Shown in pieces: positions 18,652 through 26,765 of a stretch of 64,000 nucleotides of DNA. Made by a program: the position numbers and the translations under genes. Each line of letters opens with the position of its first letter. Within the stretch, counting starts at the first letter, position 1. A model generated the notes under the pieces. The model made no database searches, was not told where the DNA came from, and saw nothing but the letters and a program-made list of their open reading frames with translations. The stretch is taken from contig NZ_JMQI01000039.1 of assembly GCF_000695625.1 (NCBI RefSeq), forward strand, positions 62,001 through 126,000. Direction: 5' to 3'. This stretch comes from Amycolatopsis rifamycinica (GTDB lineage: Bacteria > Actinomycetota > Actinomycetes > Mycobacteriales > Pseudonocardiaceae).

Positions 18652-19688
18652 GGACGACGATCCCGGTGCGCCTCGAAGAGCGGTCCTACGACGTGCTCGT
18701 CGGCCCCGGGGTGCGGACGGCGCTGCCCGAGGTCGTCGACCGGCTCGGCGCCCGCCGGGCGGTCGTCGTCTCGGCCCGCCCCGCGGACTGGGTGCCCGGA
18801 ACCGGTGTCGAGACGCTGCTGCTGCCGGCGCGCGACGGCGAGCCGGCCAAAAGACTGTCCACTGTGGAACATCTGTGCGGTGAGTTCGCGCGGTTCGGGC
18901 TCACCCGGTCCGACGTCGTCGTCTCCTGCGGGGGCGGCACGACCACGGACGTCACCGGGCTCGCGGCCGCGCTCTACCACCGGGGCGTCGCCGTGGTCCA
19001 CCTGCCCACGTCGCTGCTCGCCCAGGTGGACGCCAGCGTCGGCGGGAAGACCGCGGTGAACCTGCCGGCGGGCAAGAACCTCGTCGGCGCGTACTGGCAG
19101 CCCAGCGCGGTACTGTGCGACACCGACTACCTGACCACCCTGCCGCGGCGGGAGCTGCGGAACGGCCTCGGCGAGATCGCCCGCTGCCACTTCATCGGCG
19201 CGCCGGACCTGCGGGGACGCACGCTGCCGGAGCAGATCGCCGCCAGCGTCACCCTCAAGGCGGACATCGTCGCGAAGGACGAGCGGGACACCGGACCGCG
19301 GCACCTGCTCAACTACGGCCACACCCTCGGGCACGCGCTGGAGATCGCCACGGATTTCGCCCTGCGTCACGGCGAAGCGGTCGCCATCGGCACGGTGTTC
19401 GCGGGCCGGCTGGCCGGCGCGCTCGGCCGCATCGACCAGTCCGGAGTGGACGAACACCTCGCGGTCGTCCGCCACTACGGCCTGCCGGCCGCGCTGCCCG
19501 AGGGGGTCGACCCGGCCGTGCTGGTCCGCCAGATGCACCGCGACAAGAAGGCGATCACCGGGCTCGCCTTCGTCCTGGCCGGGCCCCGGGGCGCGGAGCT
19601 GGTGAGCGACGTGCCGCCGCGGGTCGTCACCGACGTCCTCGCCGGGATGCCCCGCGACAGCCTGGAAAACCTGCTGGGGGCGACATGA
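18648..19688 (+). CDS. rifG: RifG: aminodehydroquinate synthase
   Basis: This 346-residue homologue of 3-dehydroquinate synthase (AroB) cyclises aminoDAHP to aminodehydroquinate in the aminoshikimate route to AHBA. Visible are the NAD-binding GGGTTTDVTG, the substrate loop GGKTAVN-GKN, and zinc ligands Glu in LGEIARC, His in NYGHTLGHALE and His in RHGEAVAIG. The lysine that usually follows the zinc Glu in AroB (EVIKY) is replaced here (EIARC). The GTG start at 18648 overlaps the stop of the 62-aa ORF, and the stop overlaps the rifH start (ATGA), so the three are translationally coupled. Confidence 0.95.
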   Translation: MRTTIPVRLEERSYDVLVGPGVRTALPEVVDRLGARRAVVVSARPADWVPGTGVETLLLPARDGEPAKRLSTVEHLCGEFARFGLTRSDVVVSCGGGTTTDVTGLAAALYHRGVAVVHLPTSLLAQVDASVGGKTAVNLPAGKNLVGAYWQPSAVLCDTDYLTTLPRRELRNGLGEIARCHFIGAPDLRGRTLPEQIAASVTLKADIVAKDERDTGPRHLLNYGHTLGHALEIATDFALRHGEAVAIGTVFAGRLAGALGRIDQSGVDEHLAVVRHYGLPAALPEGVDPAVLVRQMHRDKKAITGLAFVLAGPRGAELVSDVPPRVVTDVLAGMPRDSLENLLGAT

Positions 19689-20992
19689 CCGGGCGGTGGG
19701 CGCTTTCCCGGGGAGGTGCCCCCTCGGTGCTGGCCGGACGGCTGAGCGCGGCGCTGGCCCGGCCGGCCGCGCAGCAGCCGTGCTGGCCGGACGCCGACCG
19801 GGCGGAGGCGGTGGTCGGGCTGCTGCACGAAGCCGAGCCGATCGTGGCGCCGGAGGAGACCGCGCGGCTGAGCGCGCGGCTCGCGTCGGTGGCCCGCGGT
19901 GAAGCGTTCCTGCTGCAGGGCGGGGACTGCGCCGAGACGTTCGCCGGGAACACCGAACCGCACCTGCGGGCCAACCTGGGCCTGCTGGAGCGGATGGGCG
20001 AAGTGCTGGCGGAGGCAGCCGGCCTGCCGGTGGTCAAGATCGCGCGGATGGCCGGGCAGTTCGCCAAGCCGCGGTCCAGCACCGTCGACGCCCTCGGCCT
20101 GCCGGTGTACCGCGGCGACATCGTGAACTCCCCGGAGTGCACGGTCGCGGCCCGCACACCCGACCCGCACCGGATGCTGCTGGCCTACGCCCACGCCGCC
20201 GGCGCGATGGACCTCGTCCGCAAGCTGTGCGCCGAAGGCATCGAAGAACCCCTGGTGGCGCTGGCCGGGGCCGGCCACCCGGCACGGGGAGAACGGCGTT
20301 TCGGCGACGGCGGGCGGCCCGCGCGGCCGACGGAGATCTACGTCAGCCACGAGATGCTCCTGCTCGACTACGAGCGGGCCGTCCTGTGGGCGGATCCCGG
20401 CGGCCCGGAACCCCGGCTGTCCAGCGGGCTGGCGCACTTCCTGTGGATCGGGGAACGCACCCGGCAGCCCGACGGCGCCCACATCGCGTTCGCCGAGCTG
20501 CTGTCCAACCCGATCGGCCTCAAGCTGGGGCCGAGCTGCACCCCGGAGGAGGTAGCCGAGTACGTCCGGCGGCTCGACCCGCACCGCACGCCGGGCCGGC
20601 TGACGCTGGTCAGCCGGATGGGGCACGCCCAGGTCCGCGAGCTCCTCCCGCCGATCGTCGAGAAGGTCACCGCGTCCGGGCACGAGGTGATCTGGCAGTG
20701 CGACCCGATGCACGGCAACACCCGGACCTCGGGCAACGGCTACAAGACCCGGCACTTCGGCCACGTCGTCGCCGAGCTCGCCGGCTTCTTCGAGGTGCAC
20801 CGGCGGCTCGGCACCCACGCCGGCGGCATCCACGTCGAGGTGACCGGCGACGACGTGACGGAGTGCCTCGGCGGGGCCGCGGGCCTCACCGAAGCCGACC
20901 TGCCCGGCCGCTACCTGACCGCCTGCGACCCGCGGCTCAACGCCGGCCAGTCGGTCGAGCTCGCGTTCGCCGTCGCCAAGATGCTGCGCTAG
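19685..20992 (+). CDS. rifH: RifH: aminoDAHP synthase (plant/type II DAHP synthase family)
   Basis: This 435-residue enzyme belongs to the type II DAHP synthases. It condenses phosphoenolpyruvate with the imine of 3-amino-erythrose 4-phosphate to give aminoDAHP. Family blocks seen are LLQGGDCAETF, KIARMAGQFAKPRS, YRGDIVNSPE, the PIGLKLGPS loop, LVSRMGHAQVR and WQCDPMHGNT, with metal ligands in the Cys/His/Glu/Asp blocks. The length is typical for the family. The ATG start at 19685 overlaps the rifG stop, and rifI begins 18 nt after the stop. With RifG, RifI, RifJ and RifK it makes the starter unit AHBA. Confidence 0.96.
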   Translation: MTGRWALSRGGAPSVLAGRLSAALARPAAQQPCWPDADRAEAVVGLLHEAEPIVAPEETARLSARLASVARGEAFLLQGGDCAETFAGNTEPHLRANLGLLERMGEVLAEAAGLPVVKIARMAGQFAKPRSSTVDALGLPVYRGDIVNSPECTVAARTPDPHRMLLAYAHAAGAMDLVRKLCAEGIEEPLVALAGAGHPARGERRFGDGGRPARPTEIYVSHEMLLLDYERAVLWADPGGPEPRLSSGLAHFLWIGERTRQPDGAHIAFAELLSNPIGLKLGPSCTPEEVAEYVRRLDPHRTPGRLTLVSRMGHAQVRELLPPIVEKVTASGHEVIWQCDPMHGNTRTSGNGYKTRHFGHVVAELAGFFEVHRRLGTHAGGIHVEVTGDDVTECLGGAAGLTEADLPGRYLTACDPRLNAGQSVELAFAVAKMLR

Positions 20993-21010
20993 CCGCGGCG
21001 GGAGGCCGAG

Positions 21011-21802
21011 ATGACCATCAGCGGCACCACCCGTCTGTACGTCGTGCTGGGCGATCCGGTCGCCCAGGTCCAGTCGCCCGGGCTGCTGAACCCGCTCTTC
21101 GCGGAGCTGGCCGTCGATGCGGTGCTCGTCCCGGTGCACGCGCCGGTGCCGCACCTCGAGCGGATCGTCGCCGGGCTGAAGTGCGTCGCCAACCTCGACG
21201 GCATCTTCGTCACCGTGCCGCACAAGGTGGCGGTGGCCGGGCTGGCCGACCGGTGCGGCCCGATGGTGGAGATCGCCGGCAGTGCCAACGCACTCCGGCG
21301 GGAGGCCGACGGCCGGTGGTACGCCGAGAACTTCGACGGCACCGGCTTCGTGGCCGGGCTGGTCGAGGCCGGCCACGACCCGAAGGCCCGGCAGGTGACC
21401 CTCGTCGGGGCCGGCGGCGCGGGCAGCGCGATCGCGGCCGCGCTGCTGGCGGCGGGCGCCGGCCGGCTCGCCGTGTGCGACCCGGACACCGCGAAACTGG
21501 CCGCGTTGCGGGCCCGCCTGGACGTGCACTGGCCGGGCCGGACCGCGGTGGCGGCCGAGCCGGACACCGCGGGCGCCGAGATCGTCGTGAACGCGACGCC
21601 GCTGGGGCTGCGTCCGGACGACCCGCTGCCGTTCCGGCCGGCCGAGCTGGCCCCGCGCACCGTGGTCGCCGACATCATCATGAAACCCCGCGAAACCCGG
21701 CTCCTCCGCGAAGCGGCGGCCCTCGGTCACCGCGTCCACCACGGAATCCACATGCTCGACGGGCAATTGGGCTCCTACCGCGCTTTCTTCGGCCTGGCCT
21801 GA
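21011..21802 (+). CDS. rifI: RifI: shikimate/quinate dehydrogenase-like (aminoquinate dehydrogenase)
   Basis: This 263-residue protein has the shikimate dehydrogenase fold: substrate-binding VTVPHK with the catalytic lysine, ENFDGTGF with the partner aspartate, and the NAD(P) loop VGAGGAGSA. The usual SKSPxxHN substrate motif reads VQSPGLLN, consistent with a non-standard substrate such as aminoquinate. It has been placed as a side enzyme of AHBA formation and is generally thought dispensable. It is the last gene of the rifA-I direction block: a RifZ-type box and new promoter begin 9 nt after its stop. Confidence 0.93.
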   Translation: MTISGTTRLYVVLGDPVAQVQSPGLLNPLFAELAVDAVLVPVHAPVPHLERIVAGLKCVANLDGIFVTVPHKVAVAGLADRCGPMVEIAGSANALRREADGRWYAENFDGTGFVAGLVEAGHDPKARQVTLVGAGGAGSAIAAALLAAGAGRLAVCDPDTAKLAALRARLDVHWPGRTAVAAEPDTAGAEIVVNATPLGLRPDDPLPFRPAELAPRTVVADIIMKPRETRLLREAAALGHRVHHGIHMLDGQLGSYRAFFGLA

Positions 21803-21810
21803 TATCCCCA

Positions 21811-21855
21811 CTACCAAGCCGGGGGATGTAGGCAGGTCGGGTGCCGATCTAGCCT
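21811..21855 (+). promoter_or_regulatory. RifZ-type box and -10 of the rifKLMN operon
   Basis: The 18-bp box at 21811-21828 reads CTACC-AAGCCGGG-GGATG, matching (from memory) the published RifZ consensus CTACC-N8-GGATG. Exactly 21 nt after its last base comes TAGCCT (21850-21855), a TANNNT -10 hexamer. The box takes the place of a -35, as for a LuxR-type activator. A start near 21862 would give a leader of about 30 nt to the rifK ATG at 21894. Confidence 0.8.
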
Positions 21856-21893
21856 TTTTTCACATTCGAACCCCAGCGGAGATTCGGAGAACC

Positions 21894-23060
21894 ATGAACG
21901 CGCGAAAGGCACCGGAATTCCCCGCGTGGCCGCAGTACGACGACGCCGAGCGGGACGGCCTGCTCCGCGCGCTCGAACAGGGTCAGTGGTGGCGCATGGG
22001 CGGGGACGAGGTCAGCTCCTTCGAGCGCGAGTTCGCCGCCCACCACGGCGCCGCGCACGCGCTGGCGATCACGAACGGCACGCACGCGCTGGAACTCGCC
22101 CTGCAGGTCATGGGCGTCGGCCCGGGCACCGAGGTCATCGTGCCCGCCTTCACCTTCATCTCCTCGTCCCAGGCCGCCCAGCGGCTCGGCGCGGTCACCG
22201 TCCCGGTCGACGTCGACGCGGCCACCTACAACCTCGACCCGGAGGCGGTCGTGGCCGCCGTCACCCCGCGCACCAAGGTGATCATGCCGGTGCACATGGC
22301 CGGGCTGATGGCCGACATGGACGCGCTGGCCAAGATCTCCGCCGACACCGGCGTCCCGCTGCTGCAGGACGCCGCGCACGCGCACGGCGCACGCTGGCAG
22401 GGCAAGCGCGTCGGCGAGCTCGACAGCATCGCCACGTTCAGCTTCCAGAACGGCAAGCTGATGACGGCGGGCGAAGGCGGCGCGGTCGTCTTCCCCGAAG
22501 GCGAAAGCGAAAAGTACGAGACGGCGTTCCTCCGGCACAGCTGCGGCCGTCCCCGCGACGACCGCCGGTACCTGCACAAGATCGCCGGCTCCAACATGCG
22601 GCTCAACGAGTTCTCCGCGTCCGTGCTGCGCGCGCAGCTGGCCCGCCTCGACGAGCAGATCGCCGTGCGCGACGAGCGCTGGGCGCTGCTGTCGGAGCTG
22701 CTCGGCGCGATCGACGGGGTCGTACCGCAGGGCGGCGACGTGCGCGCCGACCGCAACTCCCACTACATGGCCATGTTCCGCGTCCCCGGGCTCACCGAGG
22801 AGCGGCGCAACGCCCTGGTCGACCGGCTCGTGGAAGCCGGCCTGCCCGCGTTCGCGGCCTTCCGCGCGATCTACCGCACCGAGGCCTTCTGGGAGCTCGG
22901 CGCGCCCGACGAGACGGTGGAGGCGATCGCGCGGCGCTGCCCGAACAGCGACGCGATCAGCAGCGACTGCGTCTGGCTGCACCACCGGGTCCTGCTGGCC
23001 GGCGAGCCGGAAATGCACGCGACCGCCGAAATCGTCGCCGACGCCGTGGCGCGGGCATGA
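21894..23060 (+). CDS. rifK: RifK: AHBA synthase (PLP-dependent)
   Basis: This 388-residue DegT/DnrJ-fold PLP enzyme has two jobs: it aromatises 5-amino-5-deoxy-3-dehydroshikimate to 3-amino-5-hydroxybenzoic acid, the PKS starter, and with RifL it acts as the transaminase that makes UDP-kanosamine. The PLP lysine is Lys188 in FSFQNGKLMTAGEGG, and the length is exactly that of known AHBA synthases. The ATG at 21894 is preceded by GGAGA. It heads an operon with rifL (overlapping by 4 nt), rifM and rifN, driven by the RifZ-type box at 21811. From memory its sequence is very near but not identical to the A. mediterranei enzyme. Confidence 0.98.
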   Translation: MNARKAPEFPAWPQYDDAERDGLLRALEQGQWWRMGGDEVSSFEREFAAHHGAAHALAITNGTHALELALQVMGVGPGTEVIVPAFTFISSSQAAQRLGAVTVPVDVDAATYNLDPEAVVAAVTPRTKVIMPVHMAGLMADMDALAKISADTGVPLLQDAAHAHGARWQGKRVGELDSIATFSFQNGKLMTAGEGGAVVFPEGESEKYETAFLRHSCGRPRDDRRYLHKIAGSNMRLNEFSASVLRAQLARLDEQIAVRDERWALLSELLGAIDGVVPQGGDVRADRNSHYMAMFRVPGLTEERRNALVDRLVEAGLPAFAAFRAIYRTEAFWELGAPDETVEAIARRCPNSDAISSDCVWLHHRVLLAGEPEMHATAEIVADAVARA

Positions 23061-24127
23061 CCGTCCGGGCCGCGGTGGTCGGGCTCGGCTGGGCCGGCCG
23101 GGAACTGTGGCTGCCCCTGCTGCGCGAGCACGCGGACTTCGAGGTGGTCGCCGCCGTGGACGCCGACCCGGCGTCGCGGCAGGCGTTCACGAAGGCGACC
23201 GGCATCCCCACGCACGCCGCGGTGTCCGCGCTGACCTCGCGCGAGGTCGACCTCGCCGTCGTCGCGGTGCCGAACTACCTGCACACCGAGGTGGCGGGCG
23301 CGCTGCTCGCCACCGGCATCTCCGTCTTCCTCGAGAAGCCGGTGTGCCTGACCTCGGCCGAGATCGACGTCCTCGCGGCGGCCGAACGCAGCGGCGGGAT
23401 GCTGCTGGCCGGCAGCGCCGCCCGCTACCGCGGCGACGTCGGGGCGCTGCGGCGGCTCCTGCCGGAGCTGGGCGACATCCGGCACGTCGCGATGGGCTGG
23501 ATCCGCGCCCGGGGCGTGCCGCGCGCCGGCGGCTGGTTCACCCAGCGGGAGAAAGCCGGCGGGGGCGCGCTGTACGACCTCGGCTGGCACCTGCTCGACA
23601 CGCTCGCGTTCCTGCTCGGCCCGGCCGCGTTCACGCAGGTCATCGGCGTGACGTCGGACGACTTCGTCAACGCCGGCGCCTGGCGCGCGGCGTGGCGGCA
23701 GGACCGGCTCGGCGCCGACCCCGCCGATGTCGAGGACACCGCGCGCGGCTTCCTGGTCCGCGAGGACGGCGTCTCGGTGTCGCTGCGGGCGAGCTGGGCG
23801 TCGCACCAGGCGCGGGACGTCTCGGTGCTCCACGTCGAGGGCAGCGCCGGCACCGCGGACCTGCGGTGCACCTTCGGCTTCAGCCCGAACCGGGAGCCCG
23901 AGCCGGTGCTGACGGTGACCCGGGAGGGCGTCACGACGCGGGTGCCCGTGCCGCTCGAACGCATCGGCGTCGAATACACGCGCCAGGTGGGTGACCTCGC
24001 CGCGATGCTGGCCGATCCGGCCCAGCGCGGCCGGGCCGTCGCCGAAGCACGGCCGATCGTCTCGATGATCGAGAACTTCTACGCCTCCGCGGGCACGGCG
24101 CGGGGCGCTGTCCCGGCGTACCAGTAG
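23057..24127 (+). CDS. rifL: RifL: Gfo/Idh/MocA oxidoreductase, partner of RifK
   Basis: This 356-residue NAD(P)-dependent oxidoreductase has an N-terminal Rossmann motif VVGLGWAGRE and the family signature FLEKPVCL. It is reported to oxidise UDP-glucose at C3, after which RifK transaminates the product to UDP-kanosamine, the nitrogen source of the aminoshikimate pathway. The ATG at 23057 overlaps the rifK stop (ATGA), which fits paired production of the two partners. The sugar-tailoring ketoreductase at 36952-37944 is a distant relative in the same cluster. Confidence 0.94.
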   Translation: MTVRAAVVGLGWAGRELWLPLLREHADFEVVAAVDADPASRQAFTKATGIPTHAAVSALTSREVDLAVVAVPNYLHTEVAGALLATGISVFLEKPVCLTSAEIDVLAAAERSGGMLLAGSAARYRGDVGALRRLLPELGDIRHVAMGWIRARGVPRAGGWFTQREKAGGGALYDLGWHLLDTLAFLLGPAAFTQVIGVTSDDFVNAGAWRAAWRQDRLGADPADVEDTARGFLVREDGVSVSLRASWASHQARDVSVLHVEGSAGTADLRCTFGFSPNREPEPVLTVTREGVTTRVPVPLERIGVEYTRQVGDLAAMLADPAQRGRAVAEARPIVSMIENFYASAGTARGAVPAYQ

Positions 24128-24139
24128 AGAGGGTGCTCC

Positions 24140-24838
24140 ATGACATTCCCGATCGTCGAGCGGCCGGGCACCGGGGCCGATCCCTCGGTGCCGGTCCGGC
24201 ACGCGGTCATCTTCGACCTCGACGGGGTCGTCGTCGACAGCTTCGCGGTGATGAGCGAGGCCTTCGCCATCGCCTACGCCGAAGTGGTCGGTGACGGGCC
24301 CGCGCCCTTCGAGGAATATCGGCGCCACCTCGGCCGCTATTTCCCGGATATCATGAGGATCATGGACCTGCCGCTGGAGATGGAGGAACCCTTCGTCCGC
24401 GAGAGCTACCGCCTCGCCGGCGAGGTCCAGGTCTTCGGCGGGGTCACCGAGCTGCTGCTGACGCTGCGGGCCCGCGGCCTGCGGCTGGCCATCGCGACCG
24501 GCAAGAGCGGGCCGCGGGCCCGGTCCCTGCTCGACGACCTCGGCCTGCTGCCGTTCTTCGAGCACGTCATCGGCTCGGACGAGGTCGCCCGGCCCAAGCC
24601 GGCCCCCGACATCGTGGAGCGCGCGCTGAGCCTGCTGGACGTCCCGCCCGGGCAGGCCATCATGATCGGTGACGCGCCCACCGACATCGCCAGCGCTCAG
24701 GGTGCCGGCGTCGCCTCGGCGGCGGCGCTGTGGGCGCCTCCGGACGACATCGGCGAGCTGCTCGCCGCGGGTCCCGACGTGGTGCTGCGGCAGCCGGCCG
24801 ACCTGCTCGCGCTCTGCCCGTCGGTGCCCGGCCGCTGA
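24140..24838 (+). CDS. rifM: RifM: HAD-family phosphatase
   Basis: This 232-residue HAD hydrolase carries nucleophile motif I FDLDGVVVDS (residues about 23-32), motif II in AIATGKSG, the motif III lysine region RPKPAPDI and motif IV IGDAPTD. It is a required AHBA gene, conserved beside AHBA synthase in ansamycin clusters, and has been assigned to a phosphorylated sugar in the kanosamine branch. ATG 24140 has GAGAGGG just upstream. The gap to rifL is 12 nt and to rifN 4 nt. Confidence 0.94.
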   Translation: MTFPIVERPGTGADPSVPVRHAVIFDLDGVVVDSFAVMSEAFAIAYAEVVGDGPAPFEEYRRHLGRYFPDIMRIMDLPLEMEEPFVRESYRLAGEVQVFGGVTELLLTLRARGLRLAIATGKSGPRARSLLDDLGLLPFFEHVIGSDEVARPKPAPDIVERALSLLDVPPGQAIMIGDAPTDIASAQGAGVASAAALWAPPDDIGELLAAGPDVVLRQPADLLALCPSVPGR

Positions 24839-24842
24839 CGGC

Positions 24843-25745
24843 GTGTACCACCTCGGCATCGACGTCGGCGGCACGAAGGTCGCTTTTCGCGTCGAACAGG
24901 CCTCGGCGTTCGTGGAGGAGACCGCGTTCAGCTGGGGAGCCCGGCACAGCGCGGAGGACGACCTCGCCCGGCTGGCCACCCACGTCGCCGAGCTGCGGCA
25001 ACGGCTCGACGCACCGCTGGAGGCGGTCGGCGTCGCGATGCCGGGCACGGTCGGCCCGGACGGCCGCATCGCGACCTGGCCCAGCCGCCCGGAGTGGACC
25101 GGCGTCGACCTCAAGAAGACGTTGCGCACGCTGTTCCCCGAGGCGGCGATCGCCTGGGCGGACGACGGCGACCTCGGCGCGCTGGCGGAGGCGCGGGCCT
25201 CGGGCTGCGACAACCTGCTGTACATCGGAGTGGGCACCGGCATCGGCGGCGGCCTGGTCCTGGGCGGAGTACCGTGCCCGGGCCTCGGCCGCGGTTCGTT
25301 CGAGATCGGCCACGTGATCGTCGAGATGGGCGGGGTCCGCTGCGTGTGCGGCCGCCGAGGGTGCCTGCAGGCCCTAGCCTCGGGCCCGGCCACGCTGCGC
25401 AGGGCGGGCCTGCTGCGCGGCGCGGACGTGACGTTCTACGTGCTGCAGCGGGCGTTGCGCGAGGGCGAGCCGTGGGCGTTCGACGCGCTCGAAGGAACAA
25501 CCCGCGCCTTGGCGGCCGCGGTGACCAGCGTCCAGGAGCTCGTCCACCCCGACCGCGTGCTGATCGGCGGCGGTTTCGCGGCGGGGATCCCCGAGATCGT
25601 GCCGTCGGTTTCCGGGTACCTCGCCGATTTCGCCCGCCAGGGGCAGGCACCGCTGCTGGTGGAGCCGGCCGCACTGGGCGGGTTGTCGTCCCTGCGTGGC
25701 GCGGTGGCGCTCGCCGGGCTGGTGGCGTCGGGGGAGATGCCGTGA
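24843..25745 (+). CDS. rifN: RifN: kanosamine kinase (ROK family)
   Basis: This 300-residue ROK-family sugar kinase phosphorylates kanosamine to kanosamine 6-phosphate, which feeds the amino-tetrose used by RifH. Visible are the phosphate loop GIDVGGTK at the N-terminus, the second ATP motif GTGIGGGLV and the zinc cluster CVCGRRGC. The GTG start at 24843 lies 4 nt after the rifM stop, so the pair is probably coupled. It is the last gene of the rifKLMN operon; rifO appears to have its own start site. Confidence 0.94.
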   Translation: MYHLGIDVGGTKVAFRVEQASAFVEETAFSWGARHSAEDDLARLATHVAELRQRLDAPLEAVGVAMPGTVGPDGRIATWPSRPEWTGVDLKKTLRTLFPEAAIAWADDGDLGALAEARASGCDNLLYIGVGTGIGGGLVLGGVPCPGLGRGSFEIGHVIVEMGGVRCVCGRRGCLQALASGPATLRRAGLLRGADVTFYVLQRALREGEPWAFDALEGTTRALAAAVTSVQELVHPDRVLIGGGFAAGIPEIVPSVSGYLADFARQGQAPLLVEPAALGGLSSLRGAVALAGLVASGEMP

Positions 25746-25791
25746 GCGCTCGGCCGGTTCGCGGTGGACGCCGTGGACGTGGGCCGCAGCA

Positions 25792-25835
25792 CTGCTCACC
25801 TGCGGGATCCCGTGCGCGTCTCGCGTGCGTAGGTT
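25792..25835 (+). promoter_or_regulatory. Degenerate RifZ-like box and -10 of rifO (leaderless candidate)
   Basis: At 25792-25809 the sequence CTGCT-CACCTGCG-GGATC resembles the RifZ-type box (7 of 10 defined bases) and is followed after 20 nt by TAGGTT (25830-25835), a TANNNT hexamer. A start 7 to 8 nt after the hexamer falls on the rifO ATG at 25843, and no ribosome site is seen, so a leaderless message is plausible. This is a weak call resting on spacing as much as sequence. Confidence 0.4.
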
Positions 25836-25842
25836 CGGCGCC

Positions 25843-26607
25843 ATGGGCACTCTCGTTTCCTTCCACGCACACCCCAACGACGACACCACCACCTGCGGCG
25901 GCGTCCTGCGCAAGGCCCACGAGGACGGCCACCGCGTCGTGCTCGTGCTCGCCACCCGCGGTGAACTCGGCTACAACCCGGACGGGCTGCTGGCCGAAGG
26001 CGAGACGCTCGGTGACCGCCGGGCCGTCGAAGCCCGCGCCGCCGCCGATGTGCTCGGGGTGGACCGGCTCGAGTTCCTCGGGTACACCGACTCCGGGATG
26101 GCCGCCGCCGGGGAGGGCGGCACCTTTCAGACCGCGGACGTCGAGGAAGCCGCGCGGAAGCTCGCCGGGATCCTCCGCGAGGAGAACGCCGATGTGCTGA
26201 CCGTCTACGACGAGAAGGGCACCTACGGCGACCCCGACCACATCCAGGTGCACCGCGTCGGCACGCGAGCGGCGGAACTCGCGGGCACGCCGAAGGTCTT
26301 CCAGTCCACGATCAACCGCGAGCACATCAAGGCCAACCAGCGCGTGCTCGCCGAGCGGGCCGGGGTCGAGCTGCCCGCGGGCCCGGACTTCGGCACCCCG
26401 GAAGCCGAGCTCACCTGCCGCGTCGACGTCTCCGCCTACACCGAGTACAAGCGCAAGGCGCTGCTCGCCCACGCCAGCCAGATCACCCCGCAGTCCACGC
26501 TGTTCACGGACCTGCCGGAGGACACGTTCCGGACCATGTTCGGCACCGAGTGGTTCATCCGCACCGGCCAGGGGCCGGGGATCACCGAAACCGACCTCAT
26601 GGCCTGA
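25843..26607 (+). CDS. rifO: RifO: LmbE/PIG-L family hydrolase
   Basis: This 254-residue protein has the LmbE-like metal hydrolase fold (MshB, Mca relatives). The zinc motif appears as HAHPNDDTT near the N-terminus (family HPDDE), with the third ligand region YGDPDHIQVHR. Family members remove acetyl groups from GlcNAc-inositol or cleave mycothiol S-conjugates; the Mca branch detoxifies antibiotics as mercapturates. Its step in rifamycin formation is unknown to me; early papers listed it as regulator-like. Detoxification or trimming of a mycothiol adduct of a naphthoquinone is an idea, not evidence. Position between rifN and rifP fits rifO. Confidence 0.85.
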   Translation: MGTLVSFHAHPNDDTTTCGGVLRKAHEDGHRVVLVLATRGELGYNPDGLLAEGETLGDRRAVEARAAADVLGVDRLEFLGYTDSGMAAAGEGGTFQTADVEEAARKLAGILREENADVLTVYDEKGTYGDPDHIQVHRVGTRAAELAGTPKVFQSTINREHIKANQRVLAERAGVELPAGPDFGTPEAELTCRVDVSAYTEYKRKALLAHASQITPQSTLFTDLPEDTFRTMFGTEWFIRTGQGPGITETDLMA

Positions 26608-26626
26608 ACGCCGCTCTGCCCCCACC

Positions 26627-26666
26627 GGGCCGCACCGCACGGGCACCCGCCCGCGCCGTGCGGCCC
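26627..26666 (+). terminator. Hairpin after rifO
   Basis: GGGCCGCAC (26627-26635) pairs with GTGCGGCCC (26658-26666) around a 22-nt GC-rich loop, 20 nt after the rifO stop. There is no T-run, only a short TTT later, so termination strength is uncertain. Confidence 0.45.
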
Positions 26667-26711
26667 GTCGCGTTTCCTCCGCCGGGCACCCTTGCGCGCC
26701 GTTCGCCGCTC

Positions 26712-26728
26712 CTTATATGGTGTATAAG
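26712..26728 (+). promoter_or_regulatory. Palindromic operator before rifP (probable RifQ site)
   Basis: CTTATA (26712-26717), 5 nt, then TATAAG (26723-26728) form a perfect inverted repeat. This AT-rich island stands out in 70% GC sequence. It lies 37 nt before the rifP start, where a TetR-type repressor would block the promoter. RifQ, encoded just after rifP, is reported from work on A. mediterranei to repress rifP and to be released by rifamycin. Confidence 0.75.
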
Positions 26729-26765
26729 AACTTGTCGGAAGCAATTCGCTACCAGGGGAGCCCTC

